Shown here: positions 1 to 9,098 of the stretch, one piece after another | Layout: each line of letters opens with the position of its first letter | Position numbering within the stretch: the first letter of the stretch is position 1 | Source of the DNA: Muribaculum intestinale | Lineage (GTDB): Bacteria > Bacteroidota > Bacteroidia > Bacteroidales > Muribaculaceae | Direction of reading: 5' to 3' | DNA: 64,000 nt | Assembly: GCF_002201515.1 (NCBI RefSeq) | Contig: NZ_CP021421.1 | Location: forward strand, 372,001 to 436,000 | Position numbers and translations under genes: made by a program | Notes under the pieces: model-generated | Databases searched by the model: none | What the model was told of the DNA's origin: nothing | What the model saw: the letters and a program-made list of their open reading frames with translations, nothing else

Positions 1-98
1 AACGACTGTATCACAACAATATACGTATGGGGAAATCGTGCCCGCAGGCCCGGTTTCCCCATGCATCTATCCACCCCTGACACAAATTGACATCAAAA

Positions 99-533
99 AT
101 GACATCATACACAAGCCAGCCGAAAGAGGTAGATATGCCCGCTTCGGCAATATATGCCCGCATAAGCGACTTTTCAAAATTTGAAGACCTCGTGGCCAAA
201 CTGCCCGAAGAGGTACGCTCGCAACTGGGCGAGGTGAAATTCACCACCGACACTATTGTGATACCTCACAACATGCTCGGACAGATAACACTGCGCGTAA
301 GCGAACGAGTGCCCGACAAGCGCATCGCCCTCCAGGCCGAAAACGCCCCTGTCCCCATGTTCATGGCCATCAATCTCGAAGCAAAGGCGCCCGAACTCAC
401 AGAAGTGCAGACTGCCATCGACGTAGACATCCCCGCAATGCTAAAGCCCATGATTGGCCCGAAAATCGAGCCTATGCTGAAGCAGTCGGTTGAGAAATTC
501 GGCGAAATGATTGCCAACATAGTAAAAATCTAA
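99..533 (+). CDS. SRPBCC-fold protein of unknown ligand
   Basis: A 144-residue soluble protein without signal peptide or membrane segment. Its length and pattern (an N-terminal YARISDFSKFEDL-type helix after a strand, then alternating strands, and a long C-terminal helix ending near GEMIANIVKI) match the START-like SRPBCC family of Bacteroidales, whose members have a hydrophobic cavity but mostly no known ligand. An in-frame ATG lies 12 bases upstream at 87; I prefer 99 because related proteins begin just before the first strand. It sits ahead of argH on the same strand, separated by about 140 bases with a hairpin, so co-transcription is doubtful. The function is unknown; the fold is an inference from pattern. 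Confidence 0.7.
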   Translation: MTSYTSQPKEVDMPASAIYARISDFSKFEDLVAKLPEEVRSQLGEVKFTTDTIVIPHNMLGQITLRVSERVPDKRIALQAENAPVPMFMAINLEAKAPELTEVQTAIDVDIPAMLKPMIGPKIEPMLKQSVEKFGEMIANIVKI

Positions 534-548
534 GAATTACATAGACTA

Positions 549-584
549 TCCGGAAATATTCCATGACAGGAATATATTTCCGGA
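549..584 (+). terminator. Hairpin after SRPBCC gene
   Basis: Arms TCCGGAAATATTCC (549-562) and GGAATATATTTCCGGA (569-584) pair with a two-base bulge around a six-base loop. No T-run follows, so this is a stem-loop that may end or stabilise the upstream transcript rather than a textbook intrinsic terminator. The rest of the interval up to argH shows nothing I recognise. Confidence 0.45.
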
Positions 585-675
585 CAGTCATTTATGTCAT
601 CGGCCGATATACCAACGCCAAAGTCAGGCAGCGAGGCACGACGACCCCAATCCACTCTATTCTGTTTGTAATATC

Positions 676-2016
676 ATGGCATCAAAACTCTGGGAAAAGA
701 ACGTAACGGTAAACACCGACGTAGAGACCTATACCGTAGGACGCGACCGCGAGATGGACATGTATCTCGCACGCTTCGATGTGCTTGGCTCGCTGGCCCA
801 TATCACTATGCTACAGTCGGTAGAGCTGCTCACCAAGGAAGAACTCGACATCCTTACAGCCGAACTGCGCGACATCTACGCCATCATCGAGAAGGGCGAT
901 TTCGCCATCGAGCCCGACGTAGAGGATGTGCACTCGCAGGTTGAGCTCATGCTCACACGCCGCCTCGGCGACACCGGCAAGAAGATACACTCAGGCCGTT
1001 CGCGCAACGACCAGGTGCTCGTAGACCTCAAACTGTTTACCCGCGAGCGCATCGAGGATATCACCCGTGCGGTGGCCTCGCTCTTCAATACCCTCATCGA
1101 CCAGAGCGAACGCTACAAGAATGTGCTGATGCCGGGCTATACCCATCTGCAGGTGGCCATGCCCTCATCGTTCGGACTGTGGTTTGGCGCATATGCCGAA
1201 TCGCTCATCGATGACCTCACAGTGCTGTCGGCGGCCTACAAGGTGGCCAACCGCAATCCGCTTGGCTCCGCCGCCGGCTACGGCTCATCATTCCCCCTCG
1301 ACCGCTCGATGACCACCCGCCTGCTCGGATTCGAGTCGATGAACTATAATGTGGTCTACGCCCAGATGGGACGCGGCAAGACAGAGCGCATTGTGGCCCA
1401 GGCACTCGGCTCGATTGCAGCCACCGTAGGCAAACTCGCCTACGACGCCTGCCTGTTCAATTCACAGAATTTCGGCTTTATCAAACTGCCCGACCAGTAC
1501 ACTACAGGCTCGTCGATAATGCCACACAAGAAAAATCCCGATGTGTTTGAACTCACACGTGCCAAGTGCAACAAACTCCAGGCTCTCCCCTACGAGATAA
1601 CACTGATAACCACCAACCTGCCATCGGGATACTTCCGCGACCTCCAGCTCGTAAAAGAGAATTTCCTACCAGCATTCGACAATCTTGCCGACATCCTGTC
1701 GATGGTGACACGCATGGTGAGCGAGATAAAGGTCAACACCGAAATCCTCGACGACCCGCGCTACGACCTGATGTTCTCCGTCGAGGAAGTCAACCGTCTG
1801 GTAGTTGCCGGAATGCCGTTCCGCGACGCCTACAAGAAAGTAGGGCTCGACATCGAGAATGGCGACTTCACCGCGCGCAAGGCTGTCGACCATACCCACG
1901 AAGGCTCGATAGGCAATCTCTGCAACGACGCCCTGCGGGCATTGTTCGACAAGACCGTCGACTCATTCGACTTCACCACCTATCATGCCGCCGTCGATTC
2001 CCTGCTGGGACGATAA
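676..2016 (+). CDS. argH: Argininosuccinate lyase
   Basis: This 446-residue cytoplasmic enzyme splits argininosuccinate into arginine and fumarate, the last step of arginine synthesis. The fumarase/aspartase superfamily signature GSSIMPHKKNP is present near residue 280, and the N-terminal SGRSRNDQV stretch that binds substrate is intact. Length is normal for the family. The start ATG directly precedes the conserved KLWEK segment. The lipoprotein gene follows after 27 bases on the same strand, so the two may share a transcript. No other arginine gene is in the window. Assignment is secure. Confidence 0.97.
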   Translation: MASKLWEKNVTVNTDVETYTVGRDREMDMYLARFDVLGSLAHITMLQSVELLTKEELDILTAELRDIYAIIEKGDFAIEPDVEDVHSQVELMLTRRLGDTGKKIHSGRSRNDQVLVDLKLFTRERIEDITRAVASLFNTLIDQSERYKNVLMPGYTHLQVAMPSSFGLWFGAYAESLIDDLTVLSAAYKVANRNPLGSAAGYGSSFPLDRSMTTRLLGFESMNYNVVYAQMGRGKTERIVAQALGSIAATVGKLAYDACLFNSQNFGFIKLPDQYTTGSSIMPHKKNPDVFELTRAKCNKLQALPYEITLITTNLPSGYFRDLQLVKENFLPAFDNLADILSMVTRMVSEIKVNTEILDDPRYDLMFSVEEVNRLVVAGMPFRDAYKKVGLDIENGDFTARKAVDHTHEGSIGNLCNDALRALFDKTVDSFDFTTYHAAVDSLLGR

Positions 2017-2043
2017 GGCAACATCCTCTGCACATACAAGCCT

Positions 2044-2553
2044 ATGCCAAGACTGTCATATGCCATAGCGTCGGCAATCATATGCTCACTGTCGCTGTGC
2101 TCGTGCCATGATACCGTCGACAGCGAGCGCATCCCTTATGCCCCGGTTCATGTCGACCTTTCGGGGCAAGGCACGTGGGACACATACGGTGTACATGCCT
2201 TCGGCCAGGGACGCAAATTCATCCGCACGGGCAACAGTGCCGACCAGGAACCTAAAAATTTCCATTACAACGACCTTTCGGCCACCGGATTCGGAGGTCT
2301 GCTCCTCGTGGGCGACCTCGAAAACATGCCTCTCCTCTATGACCTTGCCTGTCCAGTGGAGCGCAAGCAGTCAGTACGCGTATCATACAATCCCGACACA
2401 CAGCTTGCCACTTGTCCGCAGTGTGGCTCGCAATACAATGTGTGCGAGCATTTCGGCTCGCCCGTGTCAGGACAGGCCTTCCAGCATAAATGGGGGCTTA
2501 AGCGCTACACTCCGCGCCCCTCGTCGCTTGGCGGATATATCCTCGCCAACTGA
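2044..2553 (+). CDS. Lipoprotein with degenerate Rieske-like domain
   Basis: A 169-residue protein with a short hydrophobic N-terminus ending in L-C-S-C, so Cys21 is the likely lipidated residue. The C-terminal third carries CPQCGS, then VCEHFGS and a PVSG turn, which resembles the cluster-binding loops of Rieske [2Fe-2S] proteins. The usual C-x-H and C-x-x-H ligand pairs are not both present: the first loop is C-x-x-C without histidine. It could bind zinc or another metal, or be only a structural relative. It lies 27 bases downstream of argH on the same strand and before the rpmE2 terminator. Exported, membrane-anchored, function unknown. Confidence 0.65.
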   Translation: MPRLSYAIASAIICSLSLCSCHDTVDSERIPYAPVHVDLSGQGTWDTYGVHAFGQGRKFIRTGNSADQEPKNFHYNDLSATGFGGLLLVGDLENMPLLYDLACPVERKQSVRVSYNPDTQLATCPQCGSQYNVCEHFGSPVSGQAFQHKWGLKRYTPRPSSLGGYILAN

Positions 2554-2608
2554 CCTGACCCGTCATCCTGCCGCCGTACACATCATCACTTCACCTGCAA
2601 CAAAAAAA

Positions 2609-2644
2609 CGCTCGGGCTGATATCGGTTGATATCAGCCCGAGCG
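2609..2644 (-). terminator. Intrinsic terminator of rpmE2
   Basis: A perfect 16-bp stem (2609-2624 with 2629-2644) around the loop GGTT. On the minus strand it is followed at once by seven T residues (the A-run at 2602-2608), the layout of a rho-independent terminator for the minus-strand rpmE2 gene. It may also stop plus-strand transcripts from argH and the lipoprotein gene. Confidence 0.9.
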
Positions 2645-2674
2645 GTATAAGAGGGATGTCGGTAGACTTCCGGA

Positions 2675-2929
2675 TTACTTCTTCTTGCGGTTGCCGTAGC
2701 GGCTCATGAACTTGTCTACGCGGCCTGCGGTGTCGACGAGCTTCTGCTTGCCGGTGAAGAAGGGGTGAGAGGAGCTGGTGATTTCCAGCTTGACCAGAGG
2801 ATAGGTCACGCCATCTACCTCGATAGTCTCCTTGGATGCAACGGTCGAACGGGTGATAAAGATTTCGTCGTTAGACATATCTTTGAACACTACTTCGCGG
2901 TAGTTGGAAGGATGGATGTCTGCTTTCAT
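2675..2929 (-). CDS. rpmE2: 50S ribosomal protein L31, type B
   Basis: An 84-residue basic protein starting MKADIHP with the [27 protein letters not shown] core of bacterial L31. It lacks the C-x-x-C zinc motif of type A L31, which makes it the zinc-free type B form usual in Bacteroidales. It is a structural protein of the large ribosomal subunit. It is a single-gene transcript by appearance: a consensus promoter lies about 90 bases upstream and a strong terminator directly downstream. Assignment is secure. Confidence 0.97.
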   Translation of the reverse strand: MKADIHPSNYREVVFKDMSNDEIFITRSTVASKETIEVDGVTYPLVKLEITSSSHPFFTGKQKLVDTAGRVDKFMSRYGNRKKK

Positions 2930-3017
2930 CTTGATGTCTGTTTTGTTGTGTACATTATTAATTACGCCGTCAAGCGCCGGAGCCGCCTCTAATGTGCCCC
3001 GATTCGTAATGGCGCGG

Positions 3018-3049
3018 CAAAGTTACGGATTAATATCCACTCCGCCAAA
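3018..3049 (-). promoter_or_regulatory. Bacteroidetes-type promoter for rpmE2
   Basis: On the minus strand a TTTG element (3046-3049) lies 20 bases before TAACTTTG (3018-3025), which fits the Bacteroidetes primary sigma consensus TTTG-N19-21-TAnnTTTG. Transcription should start near 3011. The remaining part of the 377-base interval between rpmE2 and oadA holds only a dispersed motif (3129-3148) and the oadA terminator. Confidence 0.75.
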
Positions 3050-3128
3050 CTTTTCACAGTCAATTTCAACACATTTAAACATTTTCCCGTTCAAAGCACT
3101 CATTACAGCTATGAAACAGATATGTAAC

Positions 3129-3148
3129 AGCTTGTTTAATAATAAATG
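3129..3148. repeat. Dispersed 20-base motif, copy 1
   Basis: AGCTTGTTTAATAATAAATG occurs here between rpmE2 and oadA. A copy with one mismatch is at 17097-17116, again between two minus-strand genes. Related fragments appear at about 11264 (AGAGCTTGTTAGA) and 33187. Its role is unknown. Confidence 0.5.
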
Positions 3149-3241
3149 TTGCCGCCAGGGTCGTATAGCTTGAGTCGATTTTCGACATGTGACGAAGGAG
3201 CGTACTTTATGTACATGACCGCAGGAACATGGCGAAAAGCA

Positions 3242-3270
3242 TAGAGCCGTGTACTACCTACACGGCTCTA
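3242..3270 (-). terminator. Terminator-like hairpin after oadA
   Basis: A perfect 12-bp stem (3242-3253 with 3259-3270) around CTACC lies 36 bases past the stop of the minus-strand carboxyltransferase gene. On the minus strand a short, interrupted T-stretch follows (complement of 3235-3238), so it is a plausible but not strong intrinsic terminator. Confidence 0.7.
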
Positions 3271-3306
3271 CGGGAATTATATCTCAACGATATCTGTCAA
3301 AATGAT

Positions 3307-5193
3307 TTACTCATACTCAATAAGAGCCTGATCGGTAGCCACCACCTGGTCGGGAGCAACGAGGATACGCTTTACAGTACCGTCAATCTCCGACGAGAGG
3401 TCGTTTTCCATCTTCATGGCCTCGTATACGAGCATTGTCTGGCCAAACTTGATTTTGTCGCCCGGCTTCACCTTGATTTCAACGATGCGTCCGCCCATCG
3501 GAGCATTGAGAGTGGGACCGGTCACCGGCTCTGCCTCGACAGCAGGCTTCTCCTCCACCTTTGGAGCGGCGGCAGCCTGTGTCTTCTCCCACTCTTCGGC
3601 GCGACGCTTGCGCAGGAAGCCGTTGGCCACGGTGGGGAGGAGCTCAAGGAGCAGATATTCCTCCTGATTTGATGCGAGCTTCACACCGCCCATATCTTCA
3701 AGCACAGGATTTTCGGGCTTTTTGTATTTTGTCACATCGTAAGGAGTCTCTACAGGAGTTCCGGCAATCTTCTCGCGGAATGCGGGGTCTACGGCTACCG
3801 GAGTGTGGCCGTATTCGCCCTTTACCAACGAGATAAACTGGTTTGAAGGATTGCTGTAGTCGGGATTTCCCTTCTTGCGGTCGAGGGCCACACTTACAGC
3901 CTGGCTGCCTACAATCTGGCTGGTAGGAGTCACAAGGGGCACAAGGCCGGCATCGCGGCGCACCTTGGGAATCAGGCGCATGGCGTCGTCGAGCAGGTCG
4001 CTCGCACCAAGAGCCTTGAGCTGGGCCACCATGTTGGAATACATACCTCCGGGCACCTCGGCATCCTTGACAAGCAGGTTGGGCTTGGGGAATCCGAAGT
4101 AATCTTCGATGGCATGGCAGGCGGCAAGCAGACTCTCCTCGTCGTTGGCCTTGGCGGCTGCGATGGCACGGTCGAACAGTGCATCGATTTCGGCAGGAAG
4201 TTTGTCGGCCAGCGGGTCGAACGCTTTCGGGAAATGATCCTTGTTGAGGTCGAATGCGGCGAGCTGCTTGCGCACGTCGTAAAGCTCGTTGCGGATTTTG
4301 CCCACAGCCTCCATGTTGGCCTCAAGCTCTATGCCGAGTTTCTGGCAGAAGATGTAGATAAGCTCGATGGCAGGGGCGGCAGAGCCTTCGCCGAACCACC
4401 AGATGTTGGTGTCGAGGATATCCACGCCGTTGATAATAGCCACGAGCGACGATGCAAGGCCATATCCGGGAGTACAGTGTGTGTGGAAATCGACCGGCAC
4501 ATTTACGGCAGCCTTGAGTTTGGGCATAAGCGATGCGATACGGGCGGGATTTACCAGACCGGCCATATCCTTGAGGGTAATGATTTTGGCACCAAATCCC
4601 TCCATTGCCTTGGCCTTCGACACGAAATATTCGTCGGTAAATATCTTTTCAGGAGCAGCGGGCACCTCGGCTTTCTTGCCGAAAAGTCGAGCGAAGAATC
4701 CCGGTTTTTCGGCGGGTTCCGCGGGTGCTTCCTCCTTGGGGTCGACGGTGTAGCATACAGCTCCGTCGGCTATACCGCCAAGCTCGTTGATCATGCGTAT
4801 CGACTCCTTCACGTTGTCGAGGTCGTTGAGAGCGTCGAAGATACGCATCACGTTAAGACCGTTATTGATAGCTTCCTTATAGAAACCCTCAAGCACACTG
4901 TCGGGATAAGGCACATAGCCGAAAAGGTTGCGGCCACGCGAGAGAGCCGAGAGCAGCGAGTGGCCTTTCATAGCCTTTGAGCAGATGCGCAGACGTTCCC
5001 ATGGTGATTCGTCAAGATAGCGCATGACCGAATCGGGCACTGCACCGCCCCACACTTCCATGATATAAAAGTTGGCACCCTCGTAAAGGGGGAGCAGACG
5101 GTCGATACACGCCTGAGGCATACGGGTCGCAAAGAGCGACTGCTGGCCGTCGCGCAACGTTAGGTCTCTGATTTTTAGCTTGCGATTTGCCAT
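3307..5193 (-). CDS. oadA: Biotin-dependent carboxyltransferase (oxaloacetate decarboxylase alpha type)
   Basis: A 628-residue protein. Residues 5-300 are an HMGL-like TIM barrel with the RDGQQS motif (15-20); a PYC/OADA conserved domain follows; residues ~555-628 are a biotinyl domain with AMKMEN, the modified lysine being about K594. It moves carboxyl groups between biotin and pyruvate/oxaloacetate. An acidic, Ala/Pro-rich insert with the amphipathic patch FFARLFGKK interrupts the barrel at about 153-183. Partner beta and gamma subunits are not adjacent, so whether it works as a Na+-pumping decarboxylase or as a carboxylase subunit is open. I chose the start MANRKL because it opens directly into the first barrel strand; the open frame reaches 5349. 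Confidence 0.9.
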   Translation of the reverse strand: MANRKLKIRDLTLRDGQQSLFATRMPQACIDRLLPLYEGANFYIMEVWGGAVPDSVMRYLDESPWERLRICSKAMKGHSLLSALSRGRNLFGYVPYPDSVLEGFYKEAINNGLNVMRIFDALNDLDNVKESIRMINELGGIADGAVCYTVDPKEEAPAEPAEKPGFFARLFGKKAEVPAAPEKIFTDEYFVSKAKAMEGFGAKIITLKDMAGLVNPARIASLMPKLKAAVNVPVDFHTHCTPGYGLASSLVAIINGVDILDTNIWWFGEGSAAPAIELIYIFCQKLGIELEANMEAVGKIRNELYDVRKQLAAFDLNKDHFPKAFDPLADKLPAEIDALFDRAIAAAKANDEESLLAACHAIEDYFGFPKPNLLVKDAEVPGGMYSNMVAQLKALGASDLLDDAMRLIPKVRRDAGLVPLVTPTSQIVGSQAVSVALDRKKGNPDYSNPSNQFISLVKGEYGHTPVAVDPAFREKIAGTPVETPYDVTKYKKPENPVLEDMGGVKLASNQEEYLLLELLPTVANGFLRKRRAEEWEKTQAAAAPKVEEKPAVEAEPVTGPTLNAPMGGRIVEIKVKPGDKIKFGQTMLVYEAMKMENDLSSEIDGTVKRILVAPDQVVATDQALIEYE

Positions 5194-5382
5194 ATTTATT
5201 TGTTTTTTATTAACCGATTCATAACTTTTCCGGGAACCCAGGCTACGGAATATAGTAGAAACGACATCTAAAGCCACTGGTATCCAGAAAGTTACGAGCC
5301 GCAACAGTTTAGGATGCAAAATTAATAATTTTTGATGACAATTATACATATTATTCTCTCAAAATAAATTCGAATTAGAGCT

Positions 5383-6726
5383 TTATCCCTTGCGGCGGCG
5401 CAGAAGATAGGCCCGGAATGTATCAAGGAGGTCGCGGAGTGCCAGCAGCTGTCCCTGCTGCTGACTCTGATACATCGACGCAGAAGTCACTCCCGAGGGA
5501 GTCTGGCCACGCAGAGCATCCCCCACCCCGCTCACCTCGCGCATCAGGCGCAACTGTGTGTCGAGCATCTGCTGTGTGCCCACTGAATTCACAGCGGTCA
5601 TCACCTGCTGCGGGCCCGGCACTCCCGGCTCGGGACGGTATATGACTATGCCGTCAGGCTCACGCAGTTTCTCAGCCACCATCGCCGCCGGCATCTGAGC
5701 CGAAAACTGATTCTCGGGAAAGAGTACCACCCCTTTTGCCGCCTGCGAAAGCATACGGTCGTTAAGAGTCATGAGCCAGTTGATGTTGTGCTGCTGGTCG
5801 ATGATATCCTCGACAAACGAGTGTATCTCGCCGTCAATCATCGGATAGAAACACATTGCATAGGGATGGCGAGGGGAAGTGACGGTGTCGAGCACACGGC
5901 CGTCGGTGGTCATAAACCGGCACACCCAGCGCGAGTCGACACACAGCCGCCACTGCAACGCCGCCTCTCCTCGCCGCTCGCGCTTGCGGTTGGCTGCGCG
6001 CAGGCGCTTCTCGGCATCGGCGGCGACAAGCGTGAGCGACCCGTCGGCAGGGTCATGCACACGCAGCATGCGGCGGCACTCTCTCGACCATATCTCGAAC
6101 ACCCTGAGCGTAGCCGCACGCGACGAGGAGTCAAACGTAAGCGAGTCGTCGGCACTCTCTCCGGCGCGGGGCAACTGCGCATCGGGAGAAGTGTCGGCCG
6201 AATGGCGCCTGAACACCGAGCGCAACATCTGCATGCGTCCTCCGTCGCCATGAGAGAAACGCTCGACAAGGGCCGCAAGCGAAAAGTCGTGGAGCTCGCC
6301 CATCAGTTCGGCTCCTGCCCCGTCGGGGGCTGTGAGTCTGTCGATGAAGAAACGCGCCGGACTCACTATCCTCGGGAGTCCGTCCGACGGTGCTATACGC
6401 TGTATGGCGCATCCCGATATGAGGAATTCCTGAAACGTGGCCGCATCTGTCTCGACCGTATCGGCCAGCAGCGCATCGCCGGCCACACTTTCGCGGAAGC
6501 AGCCGGTAATGGTCTTTACAAGCTGACGGATGACATTGTTGGTGACAGGCGTATAGCCGTTCTCTATGAGGTAATCGCCTTCGCTGCGTACGGTGCCGTT
6601 GTCGAGCAGACATGGGTCGAGCCACTGGCGTCCGAATGTATAGCGCTTGTAGCGGAGCCGGCGCGCCCGCAGAGTAGCGCCCGACTCCCAGGCCGCGCGG
6701 GCCCGGGATAATACTGTGTCGTTCAT
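5383..6726 (-). CDS. Phage portal-like protein, short
   Basis: A 447-residue protein with no signal peptide. The layout (basic N-terminus, YLIENGYTPVTNNVIRQLVK helix, a mixed central wing with SPARFFID, a segment about making a binding to EDIIDQQHNINWLM, then SAQMPAAMVAEKL and a Gln-rich SMYQSQQQGQLLALRDLL helix) resembles tailed-phage portal proteins that sit at the capsid vertex. It ends soon after that helix, whereas many portals of this type continue much further, so it may be truncated or a reduced form. It is the last gene of the minus-strand cassette, 20 bases after the adaptor-like gene. Start M chosen just after the upstream stop codon. Family call is from pattern only. Confidence 0.5.
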   Translation of the reverse strand: MNDTVLSRARAAWESGATLRARRLRYKRYTFGRQWLDPCLLDNGTVRSEGDYLIENGYTPVTNNVIRQLVKTITGCFRESVAGDALLADTVETDAATFQEFLISGCAIQRIAPSDGLPRIVSPARFFIDRLTAPDGAGAELMGELHDFSLAALVERFSHGDGGRMQMLRSVFRRHSADTSPDAQLPRAGESADDSLTFDSSSRAATLRVFEIWSRECRRMLRVHDPADGSLTLVAADAEKRLRAANRKRERRGEAALQWRLCVDSRWVCRFMTTDGRVLDTVTSPRHPYAMCFYPMIDGEIHSFVEDIIDQQHNINWLMTLNDRMLSQAAKGVVLFPENQFSAQMPAAMVAEKLREPDGIVIYRPEPGVPGPQQVMTAVNSVGTQQMLDTQLRLMREVSGVGDALRGQTPSGVTSASMYQSQQQGQLLALRDLLDTFRAYLLRRRKG

Positions 6727-6746
6727 AGTAGTTGTGTGTATGGGTT

Positions 6747-7298
6747 TCAGATGATTGGCTTGATGGTTGAGAGAGCGAGAGAGTCGATGCGGTAGATGCC
6801 GGGCGAATCGGTCACGGCATGACACGACAGCGGGCGCACTGTGCTACCCGGCGAGGCTGTCGGCGCTGGCGAGCATACACGCACGGCACGTCCGGTCACT
6901 ACGGCCACCGGAGTCCGATGGTCCGACCTCTGCCGGCCCGAAAGCTGCAGCGACGCCCCGGGGATAGTCCCGTCGGGAATAATAAGCGCCGGAGAGCTCC
7001 ATCCGGGGAGCAACAGATAGGAAAGACGCACGACATCATCCGGGAGCAAGAACCAGCCTGTGCCGTCGGAGAGAATCTCCACCTCCACACGTGCCGCGAT
7101 ATCTACCGGGGCGAGCATCTCCAATGGAGCCGTGCGTATAAGATTGTCGTACCAGGCCTGCATGCGCGTCTGCAGATGGGCGTCAAGGTCGATGCCGTCG
7201 AAACGCATCACGTCGCATCCCGAATTGACAGCCTCAGGGAAGGCGCGCAGACGCCACTCGGCCATCATACCGTCAAGGTCAAGAGTAAGAGCTGACAT
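6747..7298 (-). CDS. Phage adaptor-like protein
   Basis: A 183-residue soluble protein beginning MSALTLDLDGMMAEW. It has an N-terminal helical part (GIDLDAHLQTRMQAWYDNLI) and a C-terminal part rich in strands with ILSDGTGWFLLPDDVVRLSYLLLPGW. In position and size it fits the small protein that follows the capsid gene in SU10-like phages and joins head and tail, but I see no decisive motif. It lies between the IS21 element (left end 53 bases upstream) and the portal-like gene. The open frame extends into the insertion sequence; the internal ATG at 7298 is the first start outside it. Confidence 0.4.
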   Translation of the reverse strand: MSALTLDLDGMMAEWRLRAFPEAVNSGCDVMRFDGIDLDAHLQTRMQAWYDNLIRTAPLEMLAPVDIAARVEVEILSDGTGWFLLPDDVVRLSYLLLPGWSSPALIIPDGTIPGASLQLSGRQRSDHRTPVAVVTGRAVRVCSPAPTASPGSTVRPLSCHAVTDSPGIYRIDSLALSTIKPII

Positions 7299-7342
7299 AA
7301 TAATAGAAGAATTTTCATAGATTATAAGAGATAACGGAGTGA

Positions 7343-7350
7343 GAATTGGC
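7343..7350. repeat. Target-site duplication, left copy
   Basis: GAATTGGC directly abuts the left end of the IS21 element; the identical copy is at 9962-9969. Eight bases is within the range reported for IS21-family insertions. Confidence 0.9.
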
Positions 7351-7465
7351 TGCATCTAACATTTGAAAAGGGACCCAGGTAGAGCAATTGAAAAGGGACC
7401 CACCCCATGGGTAAGTTCAACCGGATATCGTTGATTAGAAAGAACGACATCAACGATTCCACAAA

Positions 7466-9067
7466 ATGCTACACATGGAGGAAAAAACATCCATTATTCT
7501 GTCTCATCGCCGCGAGGGGATGAGCATCCGCGAGATAGCGCGCCGCAACGGCATGAGCCGCAAGACCGTGCGCAAGTATCTGCGCGAGTTCGAGAGAGAG
7601 GCCGGCCCGTCACCGACAGAGCGGGAGGTTGACGATTATCTGCTGACCAGGCCGAAGTATGACAGCAGCGGACGCGTCAGGCGTGTTGTGACCGATGATG
7701 TCCGCCGTCGCATCGATGGTTTTATCGCCCGCAACCGGGAGAACGTCGCTGCCGGATTGCACAAGCAGCAGATGCGCAAGCTCGATATGTGGCGACGTCT
7801 TCAGGACGATGGCGTGCGTATCGCCTATTCCACAGTATGTCAGTATGTCCGTGCGCTGGAGGCAGCGCCGAAGTCGCAAGAAAAGCCTGCAAAGGCATAT
7901 ATCCGTCAGGACTATGAGCCTGGATTCCGTTGCGAGTTCGACTGGGGCGTGCTTACCCTGTGGATCGGTGGAGTCAGGACTCGCCTTCACATGGCGGTAT
8001 TCACCCTCGACCACAGCAATATGCGCAAGGCATATCTGTTTTCGCGCGAAGATACCCTGGCTCTTATGGAAGCCCACCGCAACTGCTTCCGGGAGTTGGG
8101 GGGCACCCCGCGCGTGATGGCCTATGACAACATGCGTACCGCCGTAAAGAAGTTCCTCGGGCGCGACCGCGAGCACACGGATGCGCTGCTGCGCATGGAG
8201 GTACACTACTGTTTCACACCCCATTTCTGCAACCCTCGCTCGGGATGGGAAAAAGGCAAGGTGGAACGTTCGGTGGAATATATCCGGCGTCGTGCATTCT
8301 CGTTCGAGGTCCGGTTTGACTCCCTGGATGCCGCGCAGACGCATCTGGCGGCAGTCTGCGACAGGCTCAACACAGAGGCGTCCAACATGTCGGCGGAAGA
8401 AAAACGCCTGCGCATACAGGCCGATCTGGCGGCGCTACGTCCGTTGGACCACGGTGACATCGGCTGCTTCGAGCAGCGGCTGTACCGCGTCGGAAAGTAT
8501 TCAACGATAACCGTTGACGGAGTGCACTACTCTGTGCCCGACCGTCTGGTGGGCTCGCAGGTGGCGGTAAAGCTGTATTCCGAGCGCATCGTGGTGCTTT
8601 ACGGACGCGACAAGGTGGCCAATCATGCCCGAAGCCGACGCTCCGGCGACTGGGTCATCGACCTGATGCATTATCTGGGTACATTCCTGCGCAAACCGGC
8701 CGCTCTGGGGCGGTCTGTGGCTCTGCAACAGGTACATCCGTCGGTGGCGGCGCTTTACCGCGAACACTTCCGCGAGTCTCCGCGAAGCTTCATAGAACTG
8801 CTTGTGTTCACCCGCGACAACAATCTGGCATACACTGACATCGTCCGTGCCGCCACAAGTCTTTCGTCCCGCGGGCTCCAGCGCCTCTCATCTGAACAGA
8901 TACAGGCTCAGATGATCTCGGCGGAAGGACATATGCAGTCAACCGCCGATATCGCGGCAACGAACGTTCCCGACCCGCAACAGGCTGAAATAGAAAGTTC
9001 GGCAAGCCATACCCTTGACATGCTTTCATCATTTATGGAATATACCCGCGCATCGCAGGCAGACTGA
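7466..9067 (+). CDS. istA: IS21 family transposase IstA
   Basis: A 533-residue DDE transposase. An N-terminal helix-turn-helix (about residues 20-40, SIREIARRNGMSRKTVRKYL) binds the element ends. The integrase-like catalytic core follows, with D159 in EFDWG, D221 in AYDN and E267 in WEKGKVE. A C-terminal region about 300-480 carries the YSVPDRLVGSQV beta-barrel typical of IstA. Two possible starts, at 7466 and 7475, differ by three residues. The gene lies 31 bases before istB and is transcribed with it, reading against the surrounding phage-like cassette. Confidence 0.95.
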   Translation: MLHMEEKTSIILSHRREGMSIREIARRNGMSRKTVRKYLREFEREAGPSPTEREVDDYLLTRPKYDSSGRVRRVVTDDVRRRIDGFIARNRENVAAGLHKQQMRKLDMWRRLQDDGVRIAYSTVCQYVRALEAAPKSQEKPAKAYIRQDYEPGFRCEFDWGVLTLWIGGVRTRLHMAVFTLDHSNMRKAYLFSREDTLALMEAHRNCFRELGGTPRVMAYDNMRTAVKKFLGRDREHTDALLRMEVHYCFTPHFCNPRSGWEKGKVERSVEYIRRRAFSFEVRFDSLDAAQTHLAAVCDRLNTEASNMSAEEKRLRIQADLAALRPLDHGDIGCFEQRLYRVGKYSTITVDGVHYSVPDRLVGSQVAVKLYSERIVVLYGRDKVANHARSRRSGDWVIDLMHYLGTFLRKPAALGRSVALQQVHPSVAALYREHFRESPRSFIELLVFTRDNNLAYTDIVRAATSLSSRGLQRLSSEQIQAQMISAEGHMQSTADIAATNVPDPQQAEIESSASHTLDMLSSFMEYTRASQAD

Positions 9068-9098
9068 ATACCCCCCCAAAAAACAACCAATACACTGA

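Noticed and set aside
2108..2620. 170-residue plus-strand open frame over the lipoprotein gene
   Set aside because: Overlaps a better gene with signal peptide and lipobox and shows no domain pattern.
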